Source: Arthrobacter rhizosphaerae (GTDB lineage Bacteria; Actinomycetota; Actinomycetes; Actinomycetales; Micrococcaceae). From it: a stretch of DNA of 64,000 bases. The DNA is taken from NCBI RefSeq assembly GCF_023062595.1, contig NZ_JALLAN010000022.1:1-64000 (forward strand). Reading direction: 5' to 3'. The first letter of the stretch is position 1; every line of letters begins with the position of its first letter. A program made the translations under genes and the position numbers. A model generated the notes under the pieces. It was not told the origin of the DNA, made no database searches, and saw only the letters and a program-made list of their open reading frames with translations. Below, piece by piece: positions 44,345-52,963 of the stretch.

Positions 44345-45736
44345 ATGACCAGAGCAACAGCCCGGTACCGCCGGACCGCCTCCGCACTCATCGCTGTAGC
44401 CCTCGCTGGCGGAAGCCTGACCACGGCCCTTGTCGCGGCGCCCGCGGCACACGCCGATGCCTGGCGGGACAAGCAGTACTGGCTGGCCGAATCCGGCATC
44501 ACCAAAGCCTGGGAGGTCTCCAAAGGCGCGAACGTCAAGGTGGCCGTGATCGACAGCGGCGTGGACGCGGAGCACCCGGACCTTAAGGGAGCGGTTTCGG
44601 GGGGCTCTGACGCCTCCGGCGCGGGGAGCCCTGATGGACGCAAGAGCATCGGAGCGAAGCCGGAGCACGGAACGCTGGTCGCCACGATGCTGGCAGGCCG
44701 TGGACACCAGCCCAAGGATTCCACCGCCAAACCAACCAGCGGCCCCGAACCCAAAACTGGCCCCGACGGGATTGTCGGCGTCGCTCCTGAATCCGAAATT
44801 CTTTCAGTCTCCACCTGGCTCGGTTCTACGAACCCGGGTGGCAGGACCGACCAGGAGCAGATTCCCGACGCCGTCCGGTGGGCCGTGGACAACGGGGCCA
44901 AGGTCATCAACATCTCGCTGGGCAGTACCTCACCCCAGTGGCCGCAGAGCTGGGACGCGGCCTTCCTCTATGCCGAGCAAAAGGACGTTGTCATTGTGGC
45001 AGCGGCCGGAAACCGGGTGGGAGGAAACGTCCAGGTCGGAGCACCTGCCACCATTCCCGGGGTGCTCACGGTGGCCGGATTGGACCGGAAAGGTGTGGCC
45101 AGCGTCGATTCGTCATCACAGGGCATCAGCATCGGTGTGGCCGCTCCCGCCGAAGACCTGTTGGGTGGCACGCCGGGCGGCGGCTATGCGGAATGGGCTG
45201 GAACATCCGGGGCGACACCGATTGTCGCCGGTGTTGCCGCGCTGATCCGTTCCAAGTGGCCTGAGATGAGTGCGAAGCAGGTTATCAACCGCATCGTGAC
45301 CACAGCTAAAGACGCAGGTGTCCCGGGCAAGGACCCCATCTATGGTTTCGGAGCCCTGAACGCTGAGGCGGCGCTGAAAGCCAACGTGCCGGAGGCAGCA
45401 GTTAACCCGTTGGGCACCATTTCAGATTGGATCCGCGTTCACCGCAGGGGAGGAGAGGCCCCTGCGGCGCCTGTTCCGAGCGCGAGCCCCACGAGCGCTG
45501 CTCCCACGCATCCCGAAGCCACGGTGCCTGCAGTAACGGCGCCTTCCTCGGGGGAGGCGGTCCTTCCCGCTCTCGTAGTTGTGGGCTTCGGATTGCTGTT
45601 CCTTGCCATCGTCGGTGCCGGGACTTTCCAGTTCCTGCGGGCATACAGGAATCCAGTCAAGGCGCCGGAAGAACCCGATACAGGAGTCCTTGAAGCTGTT
45701 CCATCCAGTCAGCGGACAAGCACCGGACCTAGTTAG
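44345..45736 (+). CDS. S8 family subtilisin-like protease, mycosin-type architecture
   Basis: A 463-residue secreted, membrane-anchored protease. The signal peptide ends near AAPAAHADA (residue 39). The catalytic triad is Asp70 in VAVIDSGVD, His108 in PEHGTLVAT and Ser288 in AGTSGATPIV. A Pro/Ser/Ala linker follows the catalytic domain, then a single C-terminal membrane span (about 398-420) and a short cytosolic tail. This layout matches MycP-type proteases of type VII secretion, but no ESX gene is nearby, so a general cell-surface role is equally possible. Confidence 0.88.
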   Translation: MTRATARYRRTASALIAVALAGGSLTTALVAAPAAHADAWRDKQYWLAESGITKAWEVSKGANVKVAVIDSGVDAEHPDLKGAVSGGSDASGAGSPDGRKSIGAKPEHGTLVATMLAGRGHQPKDSTAKPTSGPEPKTGPDGIVGVAPESEILSVSTWLGSTNPGGRTDQEQIPDAVRWAVDNGAKVINISLGSTSPQWPQSWDAAFLYAEQKDVVIVAAAGNRVGGNVQVGAPATIPGVLTVAGLDRKGVASVDSSSQGISIGVAAPAEDLLGGTPGGGYAEWAGTSGATPIVAGVAALIRSKWPEMSAKQVINRIVTTAKDAGVPGKDPIYGFGALNAEAALKANVPEAAVNPLGTISDWIRVHRRGGEAPAAPVPSASPTSAAPTHPEATVPAVTAPSSGEAVLPALVVVGFGLLFLAIVGAGTFQFLRAYRNPVKAPEEPDTGVLEAVPSSQRTSTGPS

Positions 45737-45764
45737 TGAAGATTTTCACAAACTACTGTATTCT
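45735..45764 (+). promoter_or_regulatory. ndh promoter with CRP/GlxR-like site
   Basis: AGTGA-N6-TCACA (45735-45750) matches nine of ten positions of the TGTGA-N6-TCACA consensus and overlaps the protease stop codon. TATTCT (45759-45764) stands six nt before the ndh ATG, a leaderless -10. The site would cover the -35 region. Confidence 0.5.
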
Positions 45765-45770
45765 TGAAAC

Positions 45771-47234
45771 ATGGCATCCACCCCACAGCTCCAGGACCGT
45801 CCCAGGGTACTCGTCGTAGGCGGCGGGTACGTCGGCCTGTACGTAGCCCTCAAACTGCAGAAGAAGATCGCGAATGCCGGTGGCATCGTCACCCTCGTTG
45901 ATCCCCTGCCTTACATGACCTACCAGCCGTTCCTGCCGGAGGTTGCCGGTGGAAACATCGAGGCACGCCATGCCGTTGTTTCCCACCGCCAGCACCTCAA
46001 GCAGACCGAGCTGATCCAGGGTCGTGTAGCTTCCATCGATCACGCCAACCGGACGGCCGTTGTAGCACCGGCAGACGGCGGCGCGAACTTTGAAGTTCCT
46101 TACTTCGACGTCGTTGTGGCGGCAGGTGCCATTACGCGCACCTTCCCCATCAAGGGACTCGCTGACAAGGGGATCGGCCTCAAGACCATCGAGGAAGCTG
46201 TTGCACTCCGCAACAAGGTTCTCGAGCGGATCGAAGCCGCCTCCGTGATGACTGACCCCGCCGAACGCGCCCGGGCCCTCACCTTCGTAGTCGTGGGAGG
46301 TGGCTTCGCCGGTATTGAGTGCATCACTGAGATGGAAGATCTGGCCCGCGCAGCTGTCAAGAACAACCCCCGCATCAACCAGGAGGAAGTCCGCTTCGTA
46401 CTGGTGGAAGCCATGGGCCGCATCATGCCCGAGGTCACGGAGAAGCAGGCGGTGTGGGTTGTGGAGCACCTCCGCAGCCGCGGTATCGAGGTGCTGCTGA
46501 ACACGTCCCTGGACAACGCCGAGGGCGCCCTCAAGCTGATCAACCTGCCGGATAAGACGCTGGCACAGGAATTTGAAGCTGACACCCTGGTCTGGACTGC
46601 AGGCGTGCAGGCTAACCCAATGGTGCGCTCCACCGATTTCCCCCTTGATGAGCGCGGCCGTGTCCGCACACTGCCGGACCTCCGCATCGCCGGGGACGAA
46701 GGCATTGTCGAAAACGCCTGGGCTGCCGGCGACGTCGCAGCAGTTCCCGACCTTTCCGGCGGTGGAGTGGGCGGTTTCTGCGTGCCCAACGCACAGCACG
46801 CCCTGCGCCAGGCCAAGCGGCTTGCCAAGAACCTGTGGGCCTCCCGGTGGGAGAAGGACCTCAAGGACTACAAGCACAAGAACCTGGGTGCCGTCGCCGG
46901 TTTCGGCGAATGGAAGGGCGTTGCCAACATCAATCTGATCGGCAGCATCGGCCTCAAGGGCGGACTCGCCTGGCTGGCGCACCGCGGCTACCACGGAATG
47001 GCGATGCCTACCTTTGAGCGCAAGTTCCGGGTCATCCTCAACTGGATCATCGCCTTCTTTATGGGCCGGGACACCACGCAGCTGATTGACCTTGACAACC
47101 CGCGCGGCGCCTTCGTTGCTGCTGCTACTCCGGCACCCAAGCCGGCCGCTGCAGCCCAGCCGGAGATTCCCGCAGGCAAGCAGGGTGCTCCAGTGGCTAA
47201 GGCCAAGGAATCAGTTTCGGCGGACAGCAAGTAG
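45771..47234 (+). CDS. ndh: Type II NADH dehydrogenase
   Basis: A 487-residue membrane-associated flavoprotein that passes electrons from NADH to quinone without proton pumping. The FAD motif is VLVVGGGYVGLYVALKL and the NADH motif is TFVVVGGGFAGIECITEM. Other NDH-2 segments are PYMTYQPFLPEVAGG and NAWAAGDVAAVPDLSGG. An amphipathic C-terminal part with RVILNWIIAFFMGRD probably anchors it to the membrane. The Ala/Pro/Lys-rich tail of about 45 residues is low-complexity. Confidence 0.93.
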   Translation: MASTPQLQDRPRVLVVGGGYVGLYVALKLQKKIANAGGIVTLVDPLPYMTYQPFLPEVAGGNIEARHAVVSHRQHLKQTELIQGRVASIDHANRTAVVAPADGGANFEVPYFDVVVAAGAITRTFPIKGLADKGIGLKTIEEAVALRNKVLERIEAASVMTDPAERARALTFVVVGGGFAGIECITEMEDLARAAVKNNPRINQEEVRFVLVEAMGRIMPEVTEKQAVWVVEHLRSRGIEVLLNTSLDNAEGALKLINLPDKTLAQEFEADTLVWTAGVQANPMVRSTDFPLDERGRVRTLPDLRIAGDEGIVENAWAAGDVAAVPDLSGGGVGGFCVPNAQHALRQAKRLAKNLWASRWEKDLKDYKHKNLGAVAGFGEWKGVANINLIGSIGLKGGLAWLAHRGYHGMAMPTFERKFRVILNWIIAFFMGRDTTQLIDLDNPRGAFVAAATPAPKPAAAAQPEIPAGKQGAPVAKAKESVSADSK

Positions 47235-47262
47235 CTGCACTGACACACACTGTGTAAACGCC

Positions 47263-47299
47263 CGACGGCGACCGTTCCCTCTGGGGGCGGTCGCCGTCG
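47263..47299 (+). terminator. Hairpin after ndh
   Basis: Perfect 12-bp arms CGACGGCGACCG (47263-47274) and CGGTCGCCGTCG (47288-47299) with a 13-nt loop. There is only a weak T stretch (CCGTTAAC) after it. Confidence 0.6.
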
Positions 47300-47368
47300 C
47301 CGTTAACATGATCCGACACTGCTCTTTCAGCTCGCTTGTCGGGAAGGCGGGTTACGTAGACTGGCCCC

Positions 47369-48313
47369 ATGACAGGCGAAAAAGACCTCCAGGTACTTCT
47401 GGCGACGATGCAGCCCGTTCTGCGGCAGGGGGACTATGTGTATGCTCTCTGGCCGCACGGAAAGCCACTGGGGGGCGGAATCGAAGCTGCTGTGCGGGAA
47501 GCCGAGGGCCTCACAGTAGTGCTGCCAAGGAGCGAGGCCGACACGCTGGGACTGAAGTATGACTTCGTGGCGTCCTGGATCACTCTCCAGGTGCACTCGG
47601 CCTTGGAAGCGGTGGGCCTTACGGCGGCCGTGAGCGCCGCCCTGACGTCAGCCAAGATCAGCTGCAACGTGCTGGCGGGCTTCCACCATGACCATTTGCT
47701 GGTCCCTGTGGCCGACGCACCCCGGGCCATGGTAGTTCTGGCCGAGCTGGCGGCTGAGAATGCCCACGTGCCGGCGCCGCAACTGCTGCTGCGCGACGAG
47801 CAGCCGGGGGACCGGGAAGCGCTGCTGGAGCTCACCGCGGCGGCGTTCGCGGTGTCACCGGCAACGGGCATGCCGGTTGACGGTGAGCCGATCGAGGTGG
47901 AGGTGCTCCGCCAGCTTTTTGATTGCGATGAATACTTGCCGCAGTTCAGCATCGTTGCCGAGCTCGACGGCGAAATTGTGGGCCACGTTATCAGCACCCG
48001 GGGCTGGGTTGGTGAGCTCGAGCTGCTGGGACTGGGCCCCATTGGCGTGGTGCCTAAGCTGCAGCGGCACGGCATAGGCTCGGCGCTGATGCACGAGACG
48101 GTGGTCCGGGCCAACGCGGCGGGGGAATGGGGCATCGCGCTGCTGGGAAGTCCCGTCTACTATGAGCGTTTCGGATTTGTGCCCTCGAATTCCCTGGGTA
48201 TTGATCCGCCAAACCCGGAGTGGGGTGACTACTTCCAGTTGCTGCCCCTCGCAGTGTGGCCTGGTGGTATCCATGGGACTTTCCGGTATGCCGCGCCACT
48301 GGCACGCATTTGA
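47369..48313 (+). CDS. Fusion of an ACT-like (DUF2241) domain with a GNAT acetyltransferase
   Basis: A 314-residue two-domain protein. Residues about 8-130 match the DUF2241/ACT_3 family: YVYALWPHGKPLGGGIEAAVRE, then ITLQVHSALEAVGLTAAVSAAL and the typical FHHDHLLVPVADA. Residues about 135-310 are a GNAT domain with LGPIGVVPKLQRHGIGSALM (acetyl-CoA loop) and YYERFGFVPSNSLGI. The ACT-like domain may sense an amino acid and control acetyl transfer, but this is inference. The ATG has TAGACT exactly six nt upstream (leaderless). Confidence 0.83.
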   Translation: MTGEKDLQVLLATMQPVLRQGDYVYALWPHGKPLGGGIEAAVREAEGLTVVLPRSEADTLGLKYDFVASWITLQVHSALEAVGLTAAVSAALTSAKISCNVLAGFHHDHLLVPVADAPRAMVVLAELAAENAHVPAPQLLLRDEQPGDREALLELTAAAFAVSPATGMPVDGEPIEVEVLRQLFDCDEYLPQFSIVAELDGEIVGHVISTRGWVGELELLGLGPIGVVPKLQRHGIGSALMHETVVRANAAGEWGIALLGSPVYYERFGFVPSNSLGIDPPNPEWGDYFQLLPLAVWPGGIHGTFRYAAPLARI

Positions 48314-48333
48314 CGGGATAACATTGACCGGGC

Positions 48334-48407
48334 GCCCCAGTAGCCCAATTGGCAGAGGCAGCGGACTTAAAATCCGCGTGTTGTGGGTTCGAGTCCCACC
48401 TGGGGCA
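48334..48407 (+). tRNA. tRNA-Leu (anticodon UAA), short variable loop
   Basis: A complete 74-nt cloverleaf. The acceptor stem is GCCCCAG/CTGGGGC, the D stem GCC/GGC, the anticodon stem GCGGA/TCCGC with loop CTTAAAA, the T stem GTGGG/CCCAC with loop TTCGAGT, and the discriminator base is A. The anticodon UAA reads the leucine codon UUA. The variable loop is only GTGTT, whereas bacterial leucine tRNAs normally have a long class II arm, so the charging identity deserves care. CCA is not encoded. Confidence 0.85.
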
Positions 48408-48464
48408 CTTCATTTGGCTCGTCATGCCCGTTAGATTTCCCATAGGCAACGAGTGTTATAAGGA

Positions 48465-48480
48465 TGTGACCGTAGTCACT
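48465..48480 (+). promoter_or_regulatory. CRP/GlxR-like site upstream of livK
   Basis: TGTGACCGTAGTCACT matches nine of ten positions of TGTGA-N6-TCACA and is about 100 nt before the binding-protein start. A similar site lies before livH. Confidence 0.45.
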
Positions 48481-48581
48481 TATTTTCAGGCCAAAATTGC
48501 ACTAGCTTGAAAGTTAAACCCAGGAACACCTGGTAATTCGCATCAAAGGCCGTTCGCACCTTTCGATCGAGGAGATTCTAA

Positions 48582-49931
48582 ATGATTGCAATTCCCCAGG
48601 CAGCGCCGCGGGTTGCTAAGCTCACAGCGCTTAGCTTCGGTGTCGCTCTTCTGGCTACGGCTTGTGGCGGTTCACCAACCCCCGGCTCGACCCAAACCAC
48701 CACGGCACCGTCCGCAGGGATCGCGTGTCCTGCAGGAGCGGGAGGCGGCACAACCACCGCGCCCGCGGCAGCATCCGGTTCCGTCCCTGCATCCAGCACC
48801 ACCACAGACACAGCGTTGAAGATCGGCTCGCTTCTGCCGACGACCGGCAACCTGGCCTTCCTTGGCCCACCCGAAATTGCCGGTGTTAACCTCGGCATCC
48901 AGGAGGTTAACGCTGCTGGAGGTGTCCTAGGCAAGCCTGTAGAAGTTATTCACCGTGACTCCGGTGACACCAAGACAGATATTGCGACGCAGTCCACGTC
49001 GGCTCTGCTCGGCCAGGGTGTCAGCGCGATTGTCGGCGCAGCCTCATCGTCTGTGTCCAAGACGGTCATCAACCAGATCACCGGCGCAGGTGTCATCCAC
49101 TTCTCGCCGGCGAACACGTCCCCTGACTTCACCACGTGGGATGACAAGGGCCTGTACTGGCGTACCGCGCCCTCTGACGTCCTGCAGGGCAAGGTCCTCG
49201 GAAACTACATGGCCACCTGTGGAGCCCAGACCGTGGGCATGATCGTACTGAACGATGCCTATGGAACCGGCCTGCAGAAGAACGTCAAGGAAGCCTTCGA
49301 GGCAGCCGGCGGCAAGGTTGTTGCCGAAGAGCTGTACAACACGGGCGACTCCCAGTTCAGCAGCCAGGTGGACAAGGTCATTGCAGCCAAGCCGGATGCC
49401 ATCGCCCTGATCACCTTCGACGAGGCAAAGAGCATCATTCCGCTTCTGACAGGCAAGGGCGTCAAGGCGAACCAGATGTTCCTCGTCGACGGCAACATGG
49501 CTGACTACAGCAAGGACCTGCAGCCGGGTACCTTGAAGGGCGCCCAGGGAACAATCCCTGGCACGTTCGCCAAGGACGACTTCAAGAAGAAGCTGCTGGC
49601 CATCGATCCGGCTCTCAAGGACTACAGCTACTCCGGAGAGTCCTACGACGCCGTGAACCTCATCGCGCTGGCCTCGGAAGCGGCCAAGAGCACCAACGGT
49701 GTGGAGATCTCCAAGCAACTGAAGTCAGTCTCCGAAGCCGGTGAGAAGTGTAGCGACTACGCTTCCTGCGTCACGTTGCTCCGTAACGGCAAGGACATTG
49801 ACTACGACGGCCAGTCCGGCCCCGTCACGTTCTCGGACGCTGGTGACCCGACAGAGGCCTTCATCGGCATCTACGAGTACCAGGATGACAACAAGTACAC
49901 ACCGGTGAAGGAAGAATTCGGCAAGCTGTAA
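48582..49931 (+). CDS. livK: Branched-chain amino acid ABC importer, substrate-binding lipoprotein
   Basis: A 449-residue Leu/Ile/Val-binding-type lipoprotein. The lipobox LLATAC places the lipidated cysteine at residue 28. A Thr/Ala/Ser-rich linker of about 45 residues follows. The binding fold begins KIGSLLPTTGNLAFLGPPEIAGVNLGIQEVNAAGG, typical of the family, and continues with IVGAASSSVSKTVINQ. GGAG precedes the ATG by seven nt. It is convergent with livHMGF, an unusual split of binding protein and transporter. The ligand may be a branched-chain amino acid or a related compound such as urea or an amide. Confidence 0.9.
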   Translation: MIAIPQAAPRVAKLTALSFGVALLATACGGSPTPGSTQTTTAPSAGIACPAGAGGGTTTAPAAASGSVPASSTTTDTALKIGSLLPTTGNLAFLGPPEIAGVNLGIQEVNAAGGVLGKPVEVIHRDSGDTKTDIATQSTSALLGQGVSAIVGAASSSVSKTVINQITGAGVIHFSPANTSPDFTTWDDKGLYWRTAPSDVLQGKVLGNYMATCGAQTVGMIVLNDAYGTGLQKNVKEAFEAAGGKVVAEELYNTGDSQFSSQVDKVIAAKPDAIALITFDEAKSIIPLLTGKGVKANQMFLVDGNMADYSKDLQPGTLKGAQGTIPGTFAKDDFKKKLLAIDPALKDYSYSGESYDAVNLIALASEAAKSTNGVEISKQLKSVSEAGEKCSDYASCVTLLRNGKDIDYDGQSGPVTFSDAGDPTEAFIGIYEYQDDNKYTPVKEEFGKL

Positions 49932-49954
49932 GCCGAACGCTCACCGACACTAAG

Positions 49955-50002
49955 GGAAGGCCCCCGTCCAGGCAGTTTTCAAGCCTCGGACGGGGGCCTT
50001 CC
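49955..50002 (+). terminator. Terminator after livK
   Basis: Arms GGAAGGCCCCCGTCC (49955-49969) and GGACGGGGGCCTTCC (49988-50002) are perfect 15-bp complements with an 18-nt loop. Confidence 0.8.
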
Positions 50003-50018
50003 TGTGTAAGACTCCAAA

Positions 50019-50056
50019 GCAGAAGGGCCGCCACCGGATGGTGACGGCCCTTCTGC
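50019..50056 (-). terminator. Terminator after livF
   Basis: Arms GCAGAAGGGCCG (50019-50030) and CGGCCCTTCTGC (50045-50056) are perfect complements, extended inside by CCACC/GGTG(A). It lies 27 nt beyond the livF stop and faces the livK terminator. Confidence 0.75.
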
Positions 50057-50082
50057 TTGCGGTTTATCCGGTCAGATAATTC

Positions 50083-50856
50083 TTACTCGACGGTGTCGGC
50101 CAGGGTGCCCAAGTAGAGCTGGATAACCTTGGGATCCTTCATAAGTTCGCGGCCCGTACCCGTGTAGGCGTCCCTCCCCTGATCCAGGACGTACCCGCGG
50201 TCGCAGATCTGCAGGCAGCGGCGGGCGTTCTGCTCGACCATGATCACCGAGACACCCGCCCTGTTGATCTCGTGGACACGGAGGAACGTCTCGTCCTGTT
50301 TGACGGGTGAGAGGCCGGCAGAGGGCTCGTCGAGCAACAGAACGGCTGGTTCCATCATGAGTGCGCGGCCCATGGCTACCATCTGGCGTTCACCACCGGA
50401 CAGGGAGCCTGCACGCTGGGCCCGCCGCTTGCCGAGTTCAGGAAACAGGCTGGTGACGAACTCAAACCTTTTCGCGAAGTCTTTGGGTCGCTGGAACATG
50501 CCCATCTGCATGTTTTCCTCGATGGTGAGGGTGGCAAACACGTTGTTGTTCTGCGGAACAAAGCCCACGCCCTGAGTGACCAGCTTGTTCGCCTTGAGCC
50601 CGGTGATGTCCTGTCCCCGCACCACAACAGACCCTGAATGGACTTTGACCAGTCCGAACATGGCCTTCAGCAGCGTGGACTTACCGGCGCCGTTGGGGCC
50701 GATAATGCCGATCAGCTCTCCCTTACGGGCTTCGATGCTGCAGCCGTTGAGGATGTTTACGCCCGGAAGATAGCCCGCTACGAGATCGGTAACCTTTACC
50801 ACGACGTCATCTGTGGACGCCATTTGAGGTGACGTCGCTGCGCTGGTTGCACTCAT
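50083..50856 (-). CDS. livF: Branched-chain amino acid ABC importer, ATP-binding protein
   Basis: A 257-residue ATPase. Walker A is GIIGPNGAGKSTLLKAMFG, the signature SLSGGERQMVAMGRALM and Walker B VLLLDEPSAGLSP. GVGFVPQNNNVFATLTIEENMQMG is typical of LivF rather than LivG. It overlaps livG by four nt and is the last gene of livHMGF. Confidence 0.93.
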   Translation of the reverse strand: MSATSAATSPQMASTDDVVVKVTDLVAGYLPGVNILNGCSIEARKGELIGIIGPNGAGKSTLLKAMFGLVKVHSGSVVVRGQDITGLKANKLVTQGVGFVPQNNNVFATLTIEENMQMGMFQRPKDFAKRFEFVTSLFPELGKRRAQRAGSLSGGERQMVAMGRALMMEPAVLLLDEPSAGLSPVKQDETFLRVHEINRAGVSVIMVEQNARRCLQICDRGYVLDQGRDAYTGTGRELMKDPKVIQLYLGTLADTVE

Positions 50857-51989
50857 TCTTTGTCCTTCTCTGTGCGGCCGGGATCAGCCATGCCTGACTC
50901 GGGGGAGTTGGGCTCATCGGCGGCCGGAGCCTGGTGGGCCGCGGGGCTGAGGTCGGGTTGTTCGGTATCAGCCTCCCGGATCTTGGCCTCTACTGAATCA
51001 ACCGCGATGATGCCGGCGTTTTCAGTGCCCACGATGGATTCCTCGTCGGCTTCGAGTACTGCCTCCAGTTCCCTGATGCCTTCGGTGTCACCAAGGTCAA
51101 CATCATGGTGTGCACCAAGGTATGCGTCAATAACAGCAGGGTTCTTCATAACCTCGCCAGGGGGGCCCTCGGCCACGATCTTCCCTTCGGCCATCACCAC
51201 AACCCAGTCGGCGATGTGCCTGACCATGTTCATGTCGTGCTCCACGAAGAGCACGGTCATGCCTTCGGCTTTGAGGTTCTTGATGTGGTCCAGCAGCGAC
51301 TGGGTCAGTGCCGGGTTCACGCCGGCCATAGGCTCGTCCAGCATTACCAGCTTGGGCCGGACCATGAGGGATCGAGCCATCTCAAGCAGCTTGCGCTGGC
51401 CCCCGGAGAGGGACGCTGCGTAATCGTCCTTTTTGGCGTCGAGCTTGAATTTCTCGAGCAGGGCGTCGGCCTGGACGGTAAGTTCCTTCTCGCGACCACC
51501 CCAGATCCCCTTGAAGAGGGCCTTGGAGAGCCGTTCACCTGGCTGATTCGCGCCGCCAAGGCGCATATTCTCCATGACAGTGAGCTTGCCCATGACCTTG
51601 GTCAGCTGGAAGGTGCGGACCATGCCCATGCGGGCCAGCTTGTATGAGGACACGCCCTCGATGTTCTTACCTTCAAACTGCCATTTCCCGGAGTTAGGGG
51701 TATCGAAGCCGGTGAGGAGGTTGAAGAGAGTTGTCTTCCCGGCCCCATTGGGACCGATAAGTGCAGTGATTTTGTGCCGCGGGATTTCGAGATACTGGAC
51801 ATCGACGGCGTTGATGCCGCCGAAGCTCCGGGTGACGTTTTCGGCCACCACGATGGGATCCCTCTTCTTGCAGCCGGGGGCGATTTCGCCGGCGGCGATC
51901 GGACTTGTATCCGTCATGTAATCGACGCCTGCAGGGTTCTGTGCCGTGCTGCCTGCGCTGTTGCTTGTTGAATGTGCGCTGTGGCTCAT
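50853..51989 (-). CDS. livG: Branched-chain amino acid ABC importer, ATP-binding protein with acidic tail
   Basis: A 378-residue ATPase. The ABC domain is at about residues 48-290 (ALIGPNGAGKTTLFNLLTGF, SLSGGQRKLLEMARSLM, LVMLDEPMAGVNP). This domain alone is the usual LivG size. About 85 extra C-terminal residues follow VIDAYLGAHHDVDLGD, rich in Glu, Asp, Ala and Pro, and 40 variable residues precede it at the N-terminus. The tail looks disordered, and its role is unknown. It overlaps livM and livF by four nt each. Confidence 0.92.
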   Translation of the reverse strand: MSHSAHSTSNSAGSTAQNPAGVDYMTDTSPIAAGEIAPGCKKRDPIVVAENVTRSFGGINAVDVQYLEIPRHKITALIGPNGAGKTTLFNLLTGFDTPNSGKWQFEGKNIEGVSSYKLARMGMVRTFQLTKVMGKLTVMENMRLGGANQPGERLSKALFKGIWGGREKELTVQADALLEKFKLDAKKDDYAASLSGGQRKLLEMARSLMVRPKLVMLDEPMAGVNPALTQSLLDHIKNLKAEGMTVLFVEHDMNMVRHIADWVVVMAEGKIVAEGPPGEVMKNPAVIDAYLGAHHDVDLGDTEGIRELEAVLEADEESIVGTENAGIIAVDSVEAKIREADTEQPDLSPAAHQAPAADEPNSPESGMADPGRTEKDKE

Positions 51990-52954
51990 GCGAACGCCAG
52001 CTCCTTCTTATTGCCAAAGACACCCTGAGGTCTGAAGATCATTAGCAGCATCAGGGCAATGCCAACCAGGATGTAGCGCAGCTGGCCCGCCTGGACCGTA
52101 GTCAACCAGGTAACTGCGCCGGATTCGATGAGACCGTAGAGGATGCCCTGGGTCAGGGACAGGACCACCCAGAAAATCATGGCGCCCACCACCGGCCCCA
52201 GGACCGTGGACATACCGCCGAGGAGGAGGCAGGTCCAGAGAAAGAACGTCAGTTCCGTTCCATAGTTGGCGGGCTGGACGGCGCCGCGGGGCAAGGTGAA
52301 CACCATGCCTGCGAAGGCGCCCAGGACGCCGCCGATCACCAGCGCCTGCATCTTGTAGGCGTAGACGTTCTTTCCGAGGGAGCGGACGGCGTTCTCGTCT
52401 TCGCGGATTCCCTTAAGGACACGGCCCCAAGGGCTGCGCATCAGGAGCCAAACGAGCAGGCAGCACACGATGACCAGGGCCCAGGCGACGACCCGGATGA
52501 AGAAGTCACGGTTGTTCATGCCCATGTAGGAACCCTCGGGGAAGGGGTTCATGGCGTAGAAGCCGCCTTCGAAAGCCCCGAGGCCGTCGGCTGATCCGGT
52601 GACTGCATCAAGCTGGTTGGTTGTGACGATATACCGCACAATTTCTGCCGCGGCGATGGTGACAATGGCCAGATAGTCAGCCCTGAGCCGCAAGGTGGGG
52701 ATACCCAGCAGGAGCGCAAAAAGGGAGGAACAGATGACGGCGATGAGCAGGCCGACAAAGAACGGCACGCCGAAGGTCAGCGTAGAGATGGCAAAGCCGT
52801 AAGCTCCCACCGCCATGAAGCCGGCCTGGCCGAAGTTCAGCAGGCCCGAGTAGCCGAAGTGGACGGCAAGACCGAGGGCCGCGAGGGCGTATGCCGCCGT
52901 CGTCGGAGTGAATATCTCACTGAGTGCACTGGAAAAAATAAATCCGAAGTCCAT
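51986..52954 (-). CDS. livM: Branched-chain amino acid ABC importer permease LivM
   Basis: A 322-residue permease with eight or nine membrane spans. The LivM pattern is seen in LAVHFGYSGLLNFGQAGFMAVGAY, TLRLRADYLAIVTIAAAEIVR and the cytosolic coupling loop SPWGRVLKGIREDENAVRSLGKN. It pairs with LivH to form the channel. It begins nine nt after livH and overlaps livG by four nt. Confidence 0.93.
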   Translation of the reverse strand: MDFGFIFSSALSEIFTPTTAAYALAALGLAVHFGYSGLLNFGQAGFMAVGAYGFAISTLTFGVPFFVGLLIAVICSSLFALLLGIPTLRLRADYLAIVTIAAAEIVRYIVTTNQLDAVTGSADGLGAFEGGFYAMNPFPEGSYMGMNNRDFFIRVVAWALVIVCCLLVWLLMRSPWGRVLKGIREDENAVRSLGKNVYAYKMQALVIGGVLGAFAGMVFTLPRGAVQPANYGTELTFFLWTCLLLGGMSTVLGPVVGAMIFWVVLSLTQGILYGLIESGAVTWLTTVQAGQLRYILVGIALMLLMIFRPQGVFGNKKELAFA

Positions 52955-52963
52955 GGCTGTCTC

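Noticed and set aside
44345..45736. Evidence for a type VII secretion locus around the mycosin-like protease
   Set aside because: No EccB-E, EsxA/B or FtsK-type ATPase gene is present on either side; the neighbours are housekeeping genes.
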